Source: Sciurus carolinensis
Lineage: Eukaryota; Chordata; Mammalia; Rodentia; Sciuridae
Reading direction: 5' to 3'
DNA length: 64,000 nt
Assembly (NCBI RefSeq): GCF_902686445.1
Contig: NC_062227.1
Location: 26,590,777-26,654,776 of the forward strand
The notes beneath the pieces were generated by a model. The model was not told where the DNA came from, did no database searches, and was given only the letters and a program-made list of their open reading frames with translations. A program made the translations under genes and the position numbers. Positions 9,330 through 19,287 of this stretch are shown here, in pieces. The first letter of the stretch is position 1, and each line of letters opens with the position of its first letter.

Positions 9330-10292
9330 GCTTTGCTCTTGAGCTTATCAGCCTTCCTGATCATCCTGTCCCCCTTCTCTCTTTTCTTTGTGGGAGAATG
9401 GATTCCTCCTATTTATTGCTAATCCTCCTTCTTAAGCTCTGGACCCCATTCACTTTCACTTCCGTAGAACGTGGTCTGTTCATCATTAATTCTCTTCATT
9501 CTGGGTTCACCATTCCTGTCGTAAATGGTGACACCTATTTACGCACAGTATCTCCATGTTAAGGAAAGAAACCCTCTATAGTCCTGGGTTCCTCCATGGC
9601 TGGTGGCCCTTGTCCTTTGTTTCTCTTTCCCACCAAGCATCTCAGAAAAGCCTGCCTCCTACTTCACTTTGATTAACTCCACATCCCACTGGAATTTGAC
9701 ATCTGCTCTACATCTTCAAGGAATCTAGCTTTCTCCCCAAGATCATCTCTGATTATCTTATTCTAAAATCATTTCCAGGTCTGTTCCCAGTTTAACTTCT
9801 CTGTGCTCATGAATATTTCCACCTATTTTAAAGTCTTCTCCCTCATATCCTGAGACTTCACACCCTTTTGGATTTCCTTTTATCTCTTTGCCTAAACATT
9901 CTTATCCTCTTGGCCCCTTCCCAGTTATTTTCCTAGAATGTGGTATCTCCCAGGGTTCTGTCTGAGAATTTTGTCCCTTCTCAGTTCTACGCCATCTTCC
10001 TGGGTGATGGCACCAGCCTCCATGTTTCAGCTAGGAATAATGAGATTTCAGCCATGACTCCAGTTCAGCATTGACTCTGAGTTCTAAACCTCTACACACT
10101 GGGTAAAAGCCCAATAGACAGCACACTCAAGTGTTTCCTCAGCTTTTCAAGCTCAATGTGTGTTCTTATAAAATTCTCATTTCTCCAAACTATTTTCTTC
10201 CTATTTGTCCTATCCCAGTGAGGGGCTTTATCTTCCACTCCGTTTTCAAAACCAACAAAATGGAGGTTGTCTCAGATTCAACTTAGGATCTT
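9330..10292 (+). mobile_element. Ancient L2 LINE fragment (probable)
   Basis: Pyrimidine-rich sequence has blocks matching the L2 reverse-transcriptase region in order: 'aagatcatctctgatt', 'ggttctgtctgagaat', 'tgggtgatggcacc', 'tcagccatgactcc', and 'tttcaagctcaatgtgt'. The assignment rests on remembered L2 word order and is strongest for 9730-10160. It is heavily decayed and has no open frame. Confidence 0.45.
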
Positions 10293-10294
10293 CC

Positions 10295-10925
10295 TTTCCC
10301 TGTGTATTTTAAATCATCATCTCTAGATGACTTTTAATACCTAATAAAATGTAAATGATATGTAAATAGTTGTTGCATTGTGTTGGTGTTTTAGTCAGCT
10401 TTATTGCTGACTAAAATACCTGACAAGAAAACATGAAGGAGGAAAAGTTTATTTTGCCCTTCATGTTTAGAGGTCTCAGTCCATAGATGGCCAACTCCAC
10501 AACTCAGGGCCTGAGATGATACAGAACATTGTAGCAGAAGGACATGGCAAAGGAAAGTAGCTCAGGCATGGCAAGCAAGAAGCAGGGAGAGCTTTGCTCA
10601 ACAGGAAGAAAATATATAAATTCCAAAGATATAGCCCAGGGACCTACATCCTCAATTCACAACCTACTTGCCTTTAGTTACCACCCAGTTAATCTAGATC
10701 AGTGGCATAATGCATAGATTAGGTTAAAGATCTCATAATCTAATCATTTTAAATCTTGCATTGTCTCACACATGACCTCACATTCAACCATGATAGTTGT
10801 TTAGGGAATAATAACAAGTAAGATAGTCTGTACACGCTTAGTACAGACACAATTTCAAATATTTTTGATCCATAGTTGGTTGAATCTGGATGAAGAGTCC
10901 ACATATATGGAAGGCCAAGTCTATA
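10295..10925. mobile_element. MER2 (Tc1/mariner, Tigger) remnant split by an LTR
   Basis: The left piece (10295-10386) has 'ttttaaatcatc', 'tctctagatgac', 'aatacctaat' and 'aaatagttgtt'. The right piece (10796-10925) has 'ttgtttagggaataata', 'gtacagacacaatt' and 'atttttgatccatagttggttga'. Together they give MER2 order with a MaLR LTR between them. The 5' terminal inverted repeat is missing. Confidence 0.75.
10387..10795 (-). mobile_element. ERVL-MaLR solo LTR nested in MER2
   Basis: Reverse complement of the 8569-9010 family. It starts 'tgttttagtcagc', continues 'aggaaaagtttattttg' and 'agaggtctcagtccatag', then 'agttaccacccagttaat', and ends near 'aaccatgata'. Flanking gttgg/gttgt is a 4-of-5 TSD. 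Confidence 0.85.
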
Positions 10926-10933
10926 TAGACAAG

Positions 10934-11157
10934 TTTTTTTTTTTTTTTGGTTGGGGGGTTGTGACCAGGAATTGAACCCAGAGGTGCTTAATCACTGAGT
11001 CACATCTCCAGCCCTTTTTATTTTTATTTTGAGACAAGATCTTGCTAAGTTGCTTAGGGCCTCACTAAGTGGCTGAGACTGGCTTTGAACTTGAAATCCT
11101 TCTGTCTCAGCCTCCTGAGCCACTGGGATTACAGGCATGTGCCACCACATCCAGCTT
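10934..11157 (-). mobile_element. Dimeric SINE, B1-dID (MEN type)
   Basis: Poly-T head, then the reverse ID half ('gaattgaacccagaggtgcttaatcactgagtcac'), a short A/T linker, and the reverse B1 half ending 'gggattacaggcatgtgccaccacatccagc'. TSD is about 'gacaag(t/c)ttttt' at 10928 and 11158. It inserted at the right edge of MER2. Confidence 0.88.
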
Positions 11158-11169
11158 GACAAGCTTTTT

Positions 11170-14100
11170 AATCTCCCAGATGCTGAACATTAATCTTAGA
11201 GAACAAAGACATTTCCTTTGCAATATAAACATTCATGAGAATAAATTAGTATCTACCATCACTGTCATTCTATGAGAATAGAAGATATGTGCTCAAATGT
11301 ATGGCACTTAATAGTGGTATGGGTATTCTAATTTAGAGGGGTCTTATGAATGGGTAAAAATTCCTTTTTTGGTGATTGCAAGTAATGCTAATGGAAGAAG
11401 AGGGTAAAGCAAGTGCTAAGTCAGAGAAAACTCAAATTTAAATCCTGCAAACCATCAAAATTGTTCTGGCTCCATCAAAGACTTAATATTCACAAAGCTA
11501 AATACTTTTTAAAAATATATACTGTTAGTCAGGTTATGCATTCCAGTGACCTTGATTTATATGGAATGTGTTTCCACTATTTTTGAGGTCAAATGCTTGT
11601 GGACACTAATTTTTACCTAAAATTTGTATCTTTTCCTTCTGAGAAAAATGTGAAACTTCATTAGATTAACACTACATAATATGCTTTTCAAGTTGTCAGG
11701 ACTGTAACTATTCAAATGAGAGAAGTCATTGTACTTTAGAGGCATGTGCACCCTTAGTTCTGGCTAATGAGCACAAATATAAAGCCCTAATTATCACTGC
11801 TGTTTTGCACTCCATGGTGTTGACAGCATGTAAGACACCTTATAGAGTATAGGGAAAAATACAATCTCTGACCTGAATGAAGATTGGTAGTCCTTACAAA
11901 GGATTGATTTTTAATTTTTCATCAAATATGTCATTATATTCACTACAATTTTTTTAAAAGAACAACACTTGTCATTATATTTACTATTATTAATAATAGT
12001 AAATAATTTATATGATAGGTTTCATGATATCAGATTAATCTTTAGTGTTAACACATATTAAAATAGGCACTATTTATGGGATATTATTTAATCATTTATT
12101 TTGTACATAGAAATATGTGGTCAATGTGCTAGATTAGGGTGCACAGTCGTCTGAACTGTTCCAAAGTAAGATTCGGTAGTGGCTGTAAAGATGCACTTGT
12201 AAATCTGATCATCTGCTGGAGTTACCATGACTGAGTCTCTGCCTCATCACATTTCTCAAAAGTCCTACATTACCCACGTCTATAGACAAGCTCCAACACT
12301 GGTCTGATCACCTTCCAGAGAATAGGTGATTCTAGGGAGGTAGGTGACTTAGGATGAAAAATATTCCTGGGCAGAGAGTAGCAGATAATAGACCACCACC
12401 ATTAGCCCGGTAAGTGGAAAATAGTGGCAGAAAACAGATCATGAAGAATGTCATGCACAAAGTTACCTAATAATTTACTGTCTAAACTGGAGCACTTTTG
12501 ATAGTGAAAGGGAGTTAGTTAATAATTATGCAGGATTAAGAGCTGATTATCAAATAAACAGAGACAAATGATCACCTTACTCATCTACCACTTTTGGAAT
12601 AGTTGAATGGTTTTAAGGTTGGAAAGTGACATGAATACATTTACATTCTTAAAGCTCATTTTTTTTTTTGGTGGTGATGTGGCAGATAACTAGGAAGTGA
12701 AAGAGTGTGAGAACAGAGAGATCATTAGAATAAGAAAACCATCCCCCAGGTGAGAGCTAAGAGCCTCAGCTAAGTAGGGATGGAGAGAAAACAAAACAAA
12801 CTGTGGAACTGAACAATACATGAAGTCAAGAGTCAGGAGGACTGGTGAGTAGCTTTGGAGTATTAAGAAGAAGAGGAGTTTTAGGAATACTGCAGAGTTT
12901 CTGGGCAGGATGACAGCGTTAAGGACAATGCAACAAATTATAATAAAAAGCTCAAGAAGTTTAGTAGGTACTGATAGAGGGAGAGCATCAGAGCAATTTT
13001 AGAAGACCAAGCTTGATATGTTTGTGGGAAATAGCCTGAGGAATGAGAAGTAGCTGGTTGGAAAGATGGACCTTCAGGTGTTCAGAGGAAACATCAAGGA
13101 CTACCATAAATACATGACACTATTTTAATTACAGCACTCCCTGCTTTCAATGGAATGCTTCTACTGTCAATATTTGTTGAATGCCTGGAAGAGCCTCCTT
13201 TATTTTTCAATGTTAATTCTTTTAACATTAATGTGTCCAATTTGAAATACAACTCTAACAGTATTTTCTATTGCATTCTTCTTCTTCTATTTTTTTTTAA
13301 TGATAAATATCTTTTTTTCCTAACTATCTAGTTGGAGAATATTTGTTTTCACAGTTTTACTTCAACATATTTTGCACAGGTTGTTTCCAAAACAACCACA
13401 TATGGAACTTGTAGGATTGTGGCATCCTACTGACAGATGTTGAATAATGCTATTTAGAAGCATCATGCCTGAGGGTCTGACCCACACTCCATATTCCTCT
13501 CTCATTTCATTGATCCTTGTCATTGAGGCATATTTAGTCCCACTGTAAATGAAACAGTCCAACTAGGACAAACACTAGCTCCAAAATGCAGGCACACACT
13601 CACTGTTCAGCAGTTATTAAAGTCCTGCTATGTTCTCAGCACTGTAAAAGGTGAGAAGATGCAGTAGACACGAGGGCTATCCAGATGCTAACACAGCTGT
13701 GCTGTTCAGCCCAGTGAAGCAGATGTAAGGTCGTCCTGCATGATTCTTTGACCTTTCACCTCTGACCTCACTAGGGAGACAGGGTGGAAGAAATAAAAAC
13801 ATAGGTAGAAAAGAAGCAAAGGGAAGAACAAGGGACTATAACTTGAAACTGAAATTCCACAAGTTTCTTCTCAAATTTCTGGGAAACCTGCAAATCTTAA
13901 CTATTCTAAGTTCACTCACTTATCAAAATTATCTGATACATTGTAAATTAACTCCAGCAATATATAGATTAGGCAAAAAGAGTTGCAACATTTCAAGAAT
14001 CCTTTAATTTAGGGAATTTTCCAACATTATCTATTGATCAGATAATGAAGACCAAGTTAGCCTAAGGATCCTGAGAATTGCCAGGACACCGTAAACCACC

Positions 14101-14534
14101 TGGTGATCATCTGTCTGATGTTATCCCTGCATACCTTCCCGTGCCTACTCCTCACCAAGCTTCTTCAATCCTAAAAGCTTCTCTTGCTTGAGAGATGGCC
14201 AACATTCATTCTTCCTGCATTCCTTGTTGTACCCCAAAGTTGTGTCTTTTGAGATAGCCCACATTCTCCCTTAAATGTGCATCTGTTTTCCTAACTAAAT
14301 CTCTGTCTCTGACTGATAGGTACCGAAATTCTTTTCCCTCATGTATGCCAAAGGTCCTACTTGTCCTGAGTTGAGGTCCTACTCCTGGGAACTCCTTGGA
14401 CATCTCCCAGTGACACTATGAAGCCATGTTTCTGGTCCTCCCCACCCCGGGGTTACAACCTTCCCAAGTTTGAGGAGTATGAAGTTTAATTAGTGGGCAC
14501 ATTTTTAAGTAGGAAATCATTTAGTAATAAGTTT
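11170..14534. other. Unique-looking sequence, no gene recognised
   Basis: About 3.4 kb with frequent stops in all frames. A weak L2 3'-end resemblance lies near 13600-13690 ('cctgctatgttctcagcactg'). Nothing else is assigned. Confidence 0.4.
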
Positions 14535-14880
14535 GAGCTTATCACTCTCCCACCTCAACTTTTTCAATGGTTCCCAGTCCCTCTTCAAATAAAATCTAAA
14601 CTCTTTGGCATGTTATATAAGGCCAGTCATGACACATCCTGGGCCTGCCTAACTTCTTTGACTTCTCTTGCTCAGACATCTTTCTGTCCAATTCTATGGG
14701 CCTCTATACTTACCTTATCCACTATAGTTCATTTCATCTGCCCTTCTGAATTATGCTTTATTTCTTCTCCCTCAATTGCTCTTACCTTTTTCTTGACTCA
14801 AATAACTCTTGTCTTTTGATTTCCTTTAAGGTATTATTTCTTCTGAGAAACATTTGTTCCCCCAGGACTGAGTTAGGGGC
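14535..14880 (+). mobile_element. L2 LINE 3'-region fragment
   Basis: Characteristic L2 word order is visible: 'cttcaaataaaatctaaactctttgg', 'ttatataaggccagtcatgac', 'ctgggcctgcctaac', and 'tctgagaaacatttgttcccccaggactgagttagg'. Old and diverged, without coding capacity. Confidence 0.6.
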
Positions 14881-15474
14881 ATTTGCTAGAGTCTTCCAGG
14901 GAATATAAAGAAGTGACCTTCCTGGAAGTTCTATCTCAGGACACACCTTTATACCCTAAGGGCTTTGGTTTCTTATCAGTAAATCAAAGACCTGAATACT
15001 TTACTTTCTATCTCATGAGGCAATTTAGAAGCTCCCATGTTTTCAAGGGTTATGAAATGTTGAGCCCTATAATTGATAGTGAATATTCTAATGTGCTATA
15101 TTTGGGTGATAAGTATTCCAAATCTTCAAGGAAAAGTCTCCTTGATTCCAAACCACATAATTCCAGAGGCAGGAGAGAGTTGGAGAGTCAGGACTTTCAA
15201 AGATTAACTTCTGTCTGGGTCATGACTTTTGTCTTCAGGAAGTAAGAAAGGGACCTGGGACCCAAAGAATTCACCCACCATGGTAAGTCAAAAAGCTGCT
15301 CGGTGAGCACTAGTATTTAAATCATACAGCAGCACAACTGAAAGGAGGAAGGAAAACAATCACAGACAAATAAAACTGTTAAAAAAAATCATGTCAGGAA
15401 GAAGCAGTAGCAAAAAGAACTGGGACTTGCAAAGGAGTTAAGAGAATAACTGCAAAGGGCATTCTTGTTTATGT
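14881..15474. other. Unassigned sequence
   Basis: Contains a 120-codon frame at 14883-15245 with no recognisable domain. No repeat identified. Confidence 0.35.
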
Positions 15475-15960
15475 CAGTGTGCTGGTTCTCTATGACTACA
15501 TGCAAACAGACTTCAGTCACCTGTTTATTATCTCACAGTTTCGGTGGCTTAACTGGGCCCTCTGCAACATCTCACAAAACTGCAACTGAGGGGCTAACCT
15601 GGGCTGCAATCCCATGGAGGCAGGGGTCATCTTCCAGTTTCCTAAGAGTATCAGAAGAGTTCATTTCCTCGCAGCGGCAGAACTCATGGTGGTTTGCTTT
15701 GTCAGGGCCACTGGGAGAGAGGAACTCTGCTGCTTTGAGTCTCTCAGGTTAGGGAAGGCCTAAATCTTCTTTAAAGTGCCCTGTGGATCAGATCAGGCCT
15801 ACCAGGGTCTATCTCCCTTTCCATTAACTCAAAGTTAGCTAATTAGGGACTTTAATTATGTTTTGCCATGTAAAATAACATTCACATCTATGCCATCTCG
15901 TCACTATTGCTATTGGAATCAGGTTACAGTTTCTAGCCACTCTCAAGGGGATGGGTGACC
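15475..15960 (-). mobile_element. MLT1-type ERVL-MaLR LTR remnant
   Basis: In reverse orientation it follows MLT1 order: 'ctggttctctatgactacatgcaaac', 'tttattatctcacagtttcggtggc', 'cagaagagttcatttcctcgcagcgg', and 'ccactctcaaggggatgggtgac'. Diverged, with no internal sequence. Confidence 0.55.
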
Positions 15961-17007
15961 CACTGGGAATCACCACAGGACGTGTTTGCCATACTGAAGA
16001 CCTGGTTCTGTTACCAGCTGTGTTTTGAGAGTCACATTGTATTTCTCAGTCTTTTTTTTTTTTTTCTTTTTCAAAGAAAATTTCAGGCAAGGCGTGAAAC
16101 TACTGAAAGTATAGAGAATTTATTAGAAAAGAAAGGGGGGTCATTGCTAGGAGGAGATAATATCATGCCCCCTCTGTTCCCCAGTTTTATTGGGGTTCTT
16201 AGAGAAGTTTCTAGAGAGTTCCTTCCAGGTACCTCTCAATGGTTTACTGAAAGTAGGACTGAATCAAGTTTCTTAACATTCTTTTTTCTTTTCCCACAGT
16301 GCTGGGGATTGAACCCCAGACCTCGTGAATGCTAGGCAAGCACTCTACCACTGAGCCACATCCCCAATTTGCATTGAATTTTTTAAATCCCTACCATGCA
16401 TGAGCTTACCAACAAGGTACCAAAGTGGAATCCATGGGAAGTAATCAAGGAGGGGTGATTTTATTATTATAAGATTAAAATGATGTGCTAAAGACCCAAA
16501 GGCGCTCTTGGTCTCCTTGGCACATGCTGAGTTGTCTAATTGGAACTTGTTTTTTACAGATCATGGTCAATATTATCCTGTTTTCCTGGGTTTTAGATTT
16601 TTTTCATCTGCACAAAGATTAAAAAAGACCCCCTTTTCAAGGGCAATTTGTATGCTTACTGGCAGGAAGGAGTCTTAAATCCTTGGTTCAGAAAACAGCC
16701 CCAAGAAAAACAGGTTGCCTGTCAAGGAATGTAATACTCCATTGACTGACTTCAGAACAGGGTCAGAATGGCCTGAGGTAGATTGCTTTTTAAAGAAAGC
16801 CTATCAAAGGTCAGCTTGCAGACCCTAGAATTGTCTCCTTAGCTTCATGTTCCTATTGCTCACATCTATCTGCCTATCAGCTCCATTTAGTAAACACTCC
16901 AGCTGGCAGGCTGTACTGGGAGCCGTGGCAGGCAGAGGAATACTGGAAGAAGTAGGTCGCTCTCCCTTCCTTCTTGAGATAGCTCACAAGTGCAACGAGA
17001 CAACAAG
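15961..17007. other. Unassigned sequence around an ID element
   Basis: Apart from the ID at 16275-16368 I recognise nothing. The block 16085-16270 ('agaatttattagaaaagaaagg') and its continuation to about 16860 could be a decayed LTR, but no boundaries or TSD are visible. Confidence 0.3.
16275..16368 (-). mobile_element. ID SINE monomer (tRNA-Ala derived)
   Basis: Reverse orientation: T-rich head, then 'gtgctggggattgaacccc', 'gctaggcaagcactctaccactgagcc' and 'acatcccca'. The B box (GGTTCAATCCC) and A box region are recognisable on the minus strand. Confidence 0.88.
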
Positions 17008-17082
17008 GCTTGGGGAGAGCTCAGCGGTAGAGCACTTGCTCTGGGTTCAATCCCCCAGAATCTCCCTCCCCCCCAAAAAAGT
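17008..17082 (+). mobile_element. ID SINE with internal deletion
   Basis: 'ggcttggggagagctcagcggtagagcacttgct' runs straight into 'ctgggttcaatccccc'. About 15 bases, equivalent to the anticodon arm, are missing. An A-rich tail follows at about 17071-17082. Confidence 0.75.
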
Positions 17083-17760
17083 ACAAGACAGAGGCCAGAG
17101 ATTTGGGGCCAATGAAGAGAAAACATATCACAATCTCTTATTTTCTTTCTCATATATTATGAAAACACTAGACGAATCATCCCCAAACCGAAAGGAACAG
17201 ACAAAGAGAAGGGAAAGAAGAGCTAGGTGAATAAAGGAATCCTGAAGAACCTCTTAACTAACCTGAATACATTTATGACTATTCATCTCATAAATATCAT
17301 TGAAGATAAGAGAGGTAAAAAATTAGGATGTGCGATGGCTGTCAGTGACCTTTGAGCAATGAGGTGTGCTGAAACACCAGGTTAGGAAATACTCTGATGA
17401 AAATGTACACGTTCGACATGGTTAGGAAGGACACTAGGTGTAGACTTCACTCTCAAACTGAAGCACACCATTCCCCTGGGTGGTCCAGGAAATCCTGAGG
17501 AACGGCTCATTTATCTCTTATGCCAGCTTTACAGACCTAGATATGCTGCTTAAGTGGACCAGGTCCCTCACACACTGAGGGAATTCAGGCAGTCCCCAGA
17601 GAGAATTTGGAAGAATGTAATTATACTCCTTGCTGCCATTTAAGCATAAAGCACAACTGGAAATGAGTTTAGGTTCCAGTAAACCTGAATCACTTCATGG
17701 ATGCTTATACTGTGAACTAATACATCTTTTTCATTTCTGGTACTTTTGATGCTGGGAAAG

Positions 17761-17816
17761 TTAAGGATGAGAGAAAGAAGGGGGGGAGCTGGTGGGGGAG
17801 GGAGAGGGAGAGAGGT
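17761..17816. repeat. Purine-rich G/A low-complexity tract
   Basis: Runs of G separated by GA blocks (ggggggg near 17781, then gggggagggagagggagagagg). Several G3 or longer runs could form a G-quadruplex on the plus strand. Confidence 0.7.
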
Positions 17817-18057
17817 ATTAAAAACTGAAAAGCTTTATGCATATGACCAAATTTTGGAACCCGATTTTATGTGCTGCTGTCTTCCTAAGCCATAGACATT
17901 TTCAGACCCTGAACTGCTAGGTTTGCATTTCCCCAAGAATAACCCACCAGAACACTCAAGATCGTTCCTCAAAGGCTAAGGACCTAAAATATCTGCCGCG
18001 TGTTCTTCCATCTCTATTCCCCGAGCAATCAGGGATCATTCTTCAGAGTCCAGAAGA

Positions 18058-18252
18058 GTGTTTTTTCTTTGTCACTGCTTCGCAGGATACAAATGCGGCA
18101 CAGCTGTGCCCGCACTTGGCCTCTGCGCGGATCCACCTGACTTCCTGGCTGGCGCAGAGCTCCGGTGCACCAGGGTTCCACAATTGAGAGAGTGCGTTTC
18201 AATTGGTGGGATTTGCAGCAATGCGTCCCTTGAGTGTCCTTGTCCAAAATGA
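18058..18252 (+). other. Short cysteine-rich open frame, uncertain
   Basis: A 64-codon frame starts MFFLCHCFAG and holds nine cysteines. It lies in a locally GC- and CpG-rich patch. A pyrimidine tract ending in 'ttcgcag' (about 18059-18085) precedes 'gatacaaatgc' and resembles a splice acceptor, so an exon reading from about 18086 is possible. I do not recognise the family, and the opposite strand is also open (18247-18029), which weakens the case. Confidence 0.12.
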
Positions 18253-18746
18253 TTCTTCTCCTCTTATACCCTCTCTGAGTCAGCTCCCTTTAGACTTGAA
18301 ATGGATGATGGTATACAGCACGGAGGCGTGACTGTGCTCTGAGGCCACACACACTTCAGAGGTCCCCTAGGCCACAGGGGAAGTGGGGATAGGCCAGACA
18401 TGGGCCCCTAGGGGTGCACAATATTTGGGCTCCGTTCCAAGTTATGCATCCCCTTCTTCAACTATCTCAACTTCCCCAAACCTCCAGTACTTTCTCTCCT
18501 CTCTGCTCTAATGCTTATGTTAGATGAACACAGTATGCTTTCCTGTCTGTCTTTAAGCACAATGATAAATGGAGATATGATTGATTTTACACCCCAATCC
18601 TTAGCACAGTGCTTTTTTATAGCAATAGTCATCTCTTAAATGAATGATGAATAACGTTGACTCCATGCAAAAAGAGATACATGAGGGCTGAGATGGAAGG
18701 AAAGTTCCTAATCTTACACAAAATATTTTTCTTTATAGTATTTGTA

Positions 18747-18787
18747 GATATACATATATATATATACATATATATACACACACACAA

Positions 18788-18834
<47 letters not shown>

Positions 18835-18912
18835 CTATACAAGTATATCTATACAAGTATATACTATACAAGTATATGTATAGGTGTATACGGATGTGTA
18901 TAAATATATGTA
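18747..18912. repeat. (TA)n/(CA)n compound microsatellite
   Basis: Alternating 'tatata' and 'cacacaca' blocks up to about 18835, then degenerate 'actatacaagtatat' units to about 18912. Purine-pyrimidine alternation throughout. Confidence 0.92.
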
Positions 18913-19049
18913 TAAATATAGTCTTCATGCCATAGTATGTGGTATGATGGACTCCATAAACTGGTAAACATTGCTTAGAAAAGCAAACCTCAAAAGACTT
19001 ATTGTATTTTACCAGTACTGACTCCAAGACTGTGGTATGTTCTTGAGGC

Positions 19050-19287
19050 ATGAAATGGATCTTTCTTTTTTATTTGTTCTAATTAGTTATATATGACAGT
19101 AGAATGTATTTTGACATGTCATACATAAATGGAGTATAACTTCTCATTTGTCTGGTTGTACATGATGTAGAGTTACACAGGTCATATAATCATTTATGCA
19201 CATAATAGGGTAATAATGTCCTATTTGTTCTATCATTCCTACCCCCATGTCCCTCCCCTCCCTCCACTCCCCTATGAAATGGATCTT
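19050..19287 (-). mobile_element. 210-bp 5'-truncated L1 with perfect 14-bp TSD
   Basis: The insert 19064-19273 is the terminal L1 3' UTR in reverse: a T-rich head, then 'ctaattagttatatatgacagtagaatg' through 'acataatagggtaataatgtcc' and a C-rich end. The 14-mer atgaaatggatctt occurs at 19050-19063 and again at 19274-19287. It is a clean target-primed insertion carrying only the 3' end. Confidence 0.93.

Noticed and set aside
14883..15245. 120-codon open frame
   Set aside because: No domain and no flanking splice signals; likely chance.
16085..16860. Unidentified LTR candidate
   Set aside because: A few LTR-like words but no TG...CA ends, polyadenylation signal or TSD could be fixed, so no element was called.
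18747..18912. CRISPR-like periodic array
   Set aside because: Simple dinucleotide microsatellite without spacers, in a mammalian genome.
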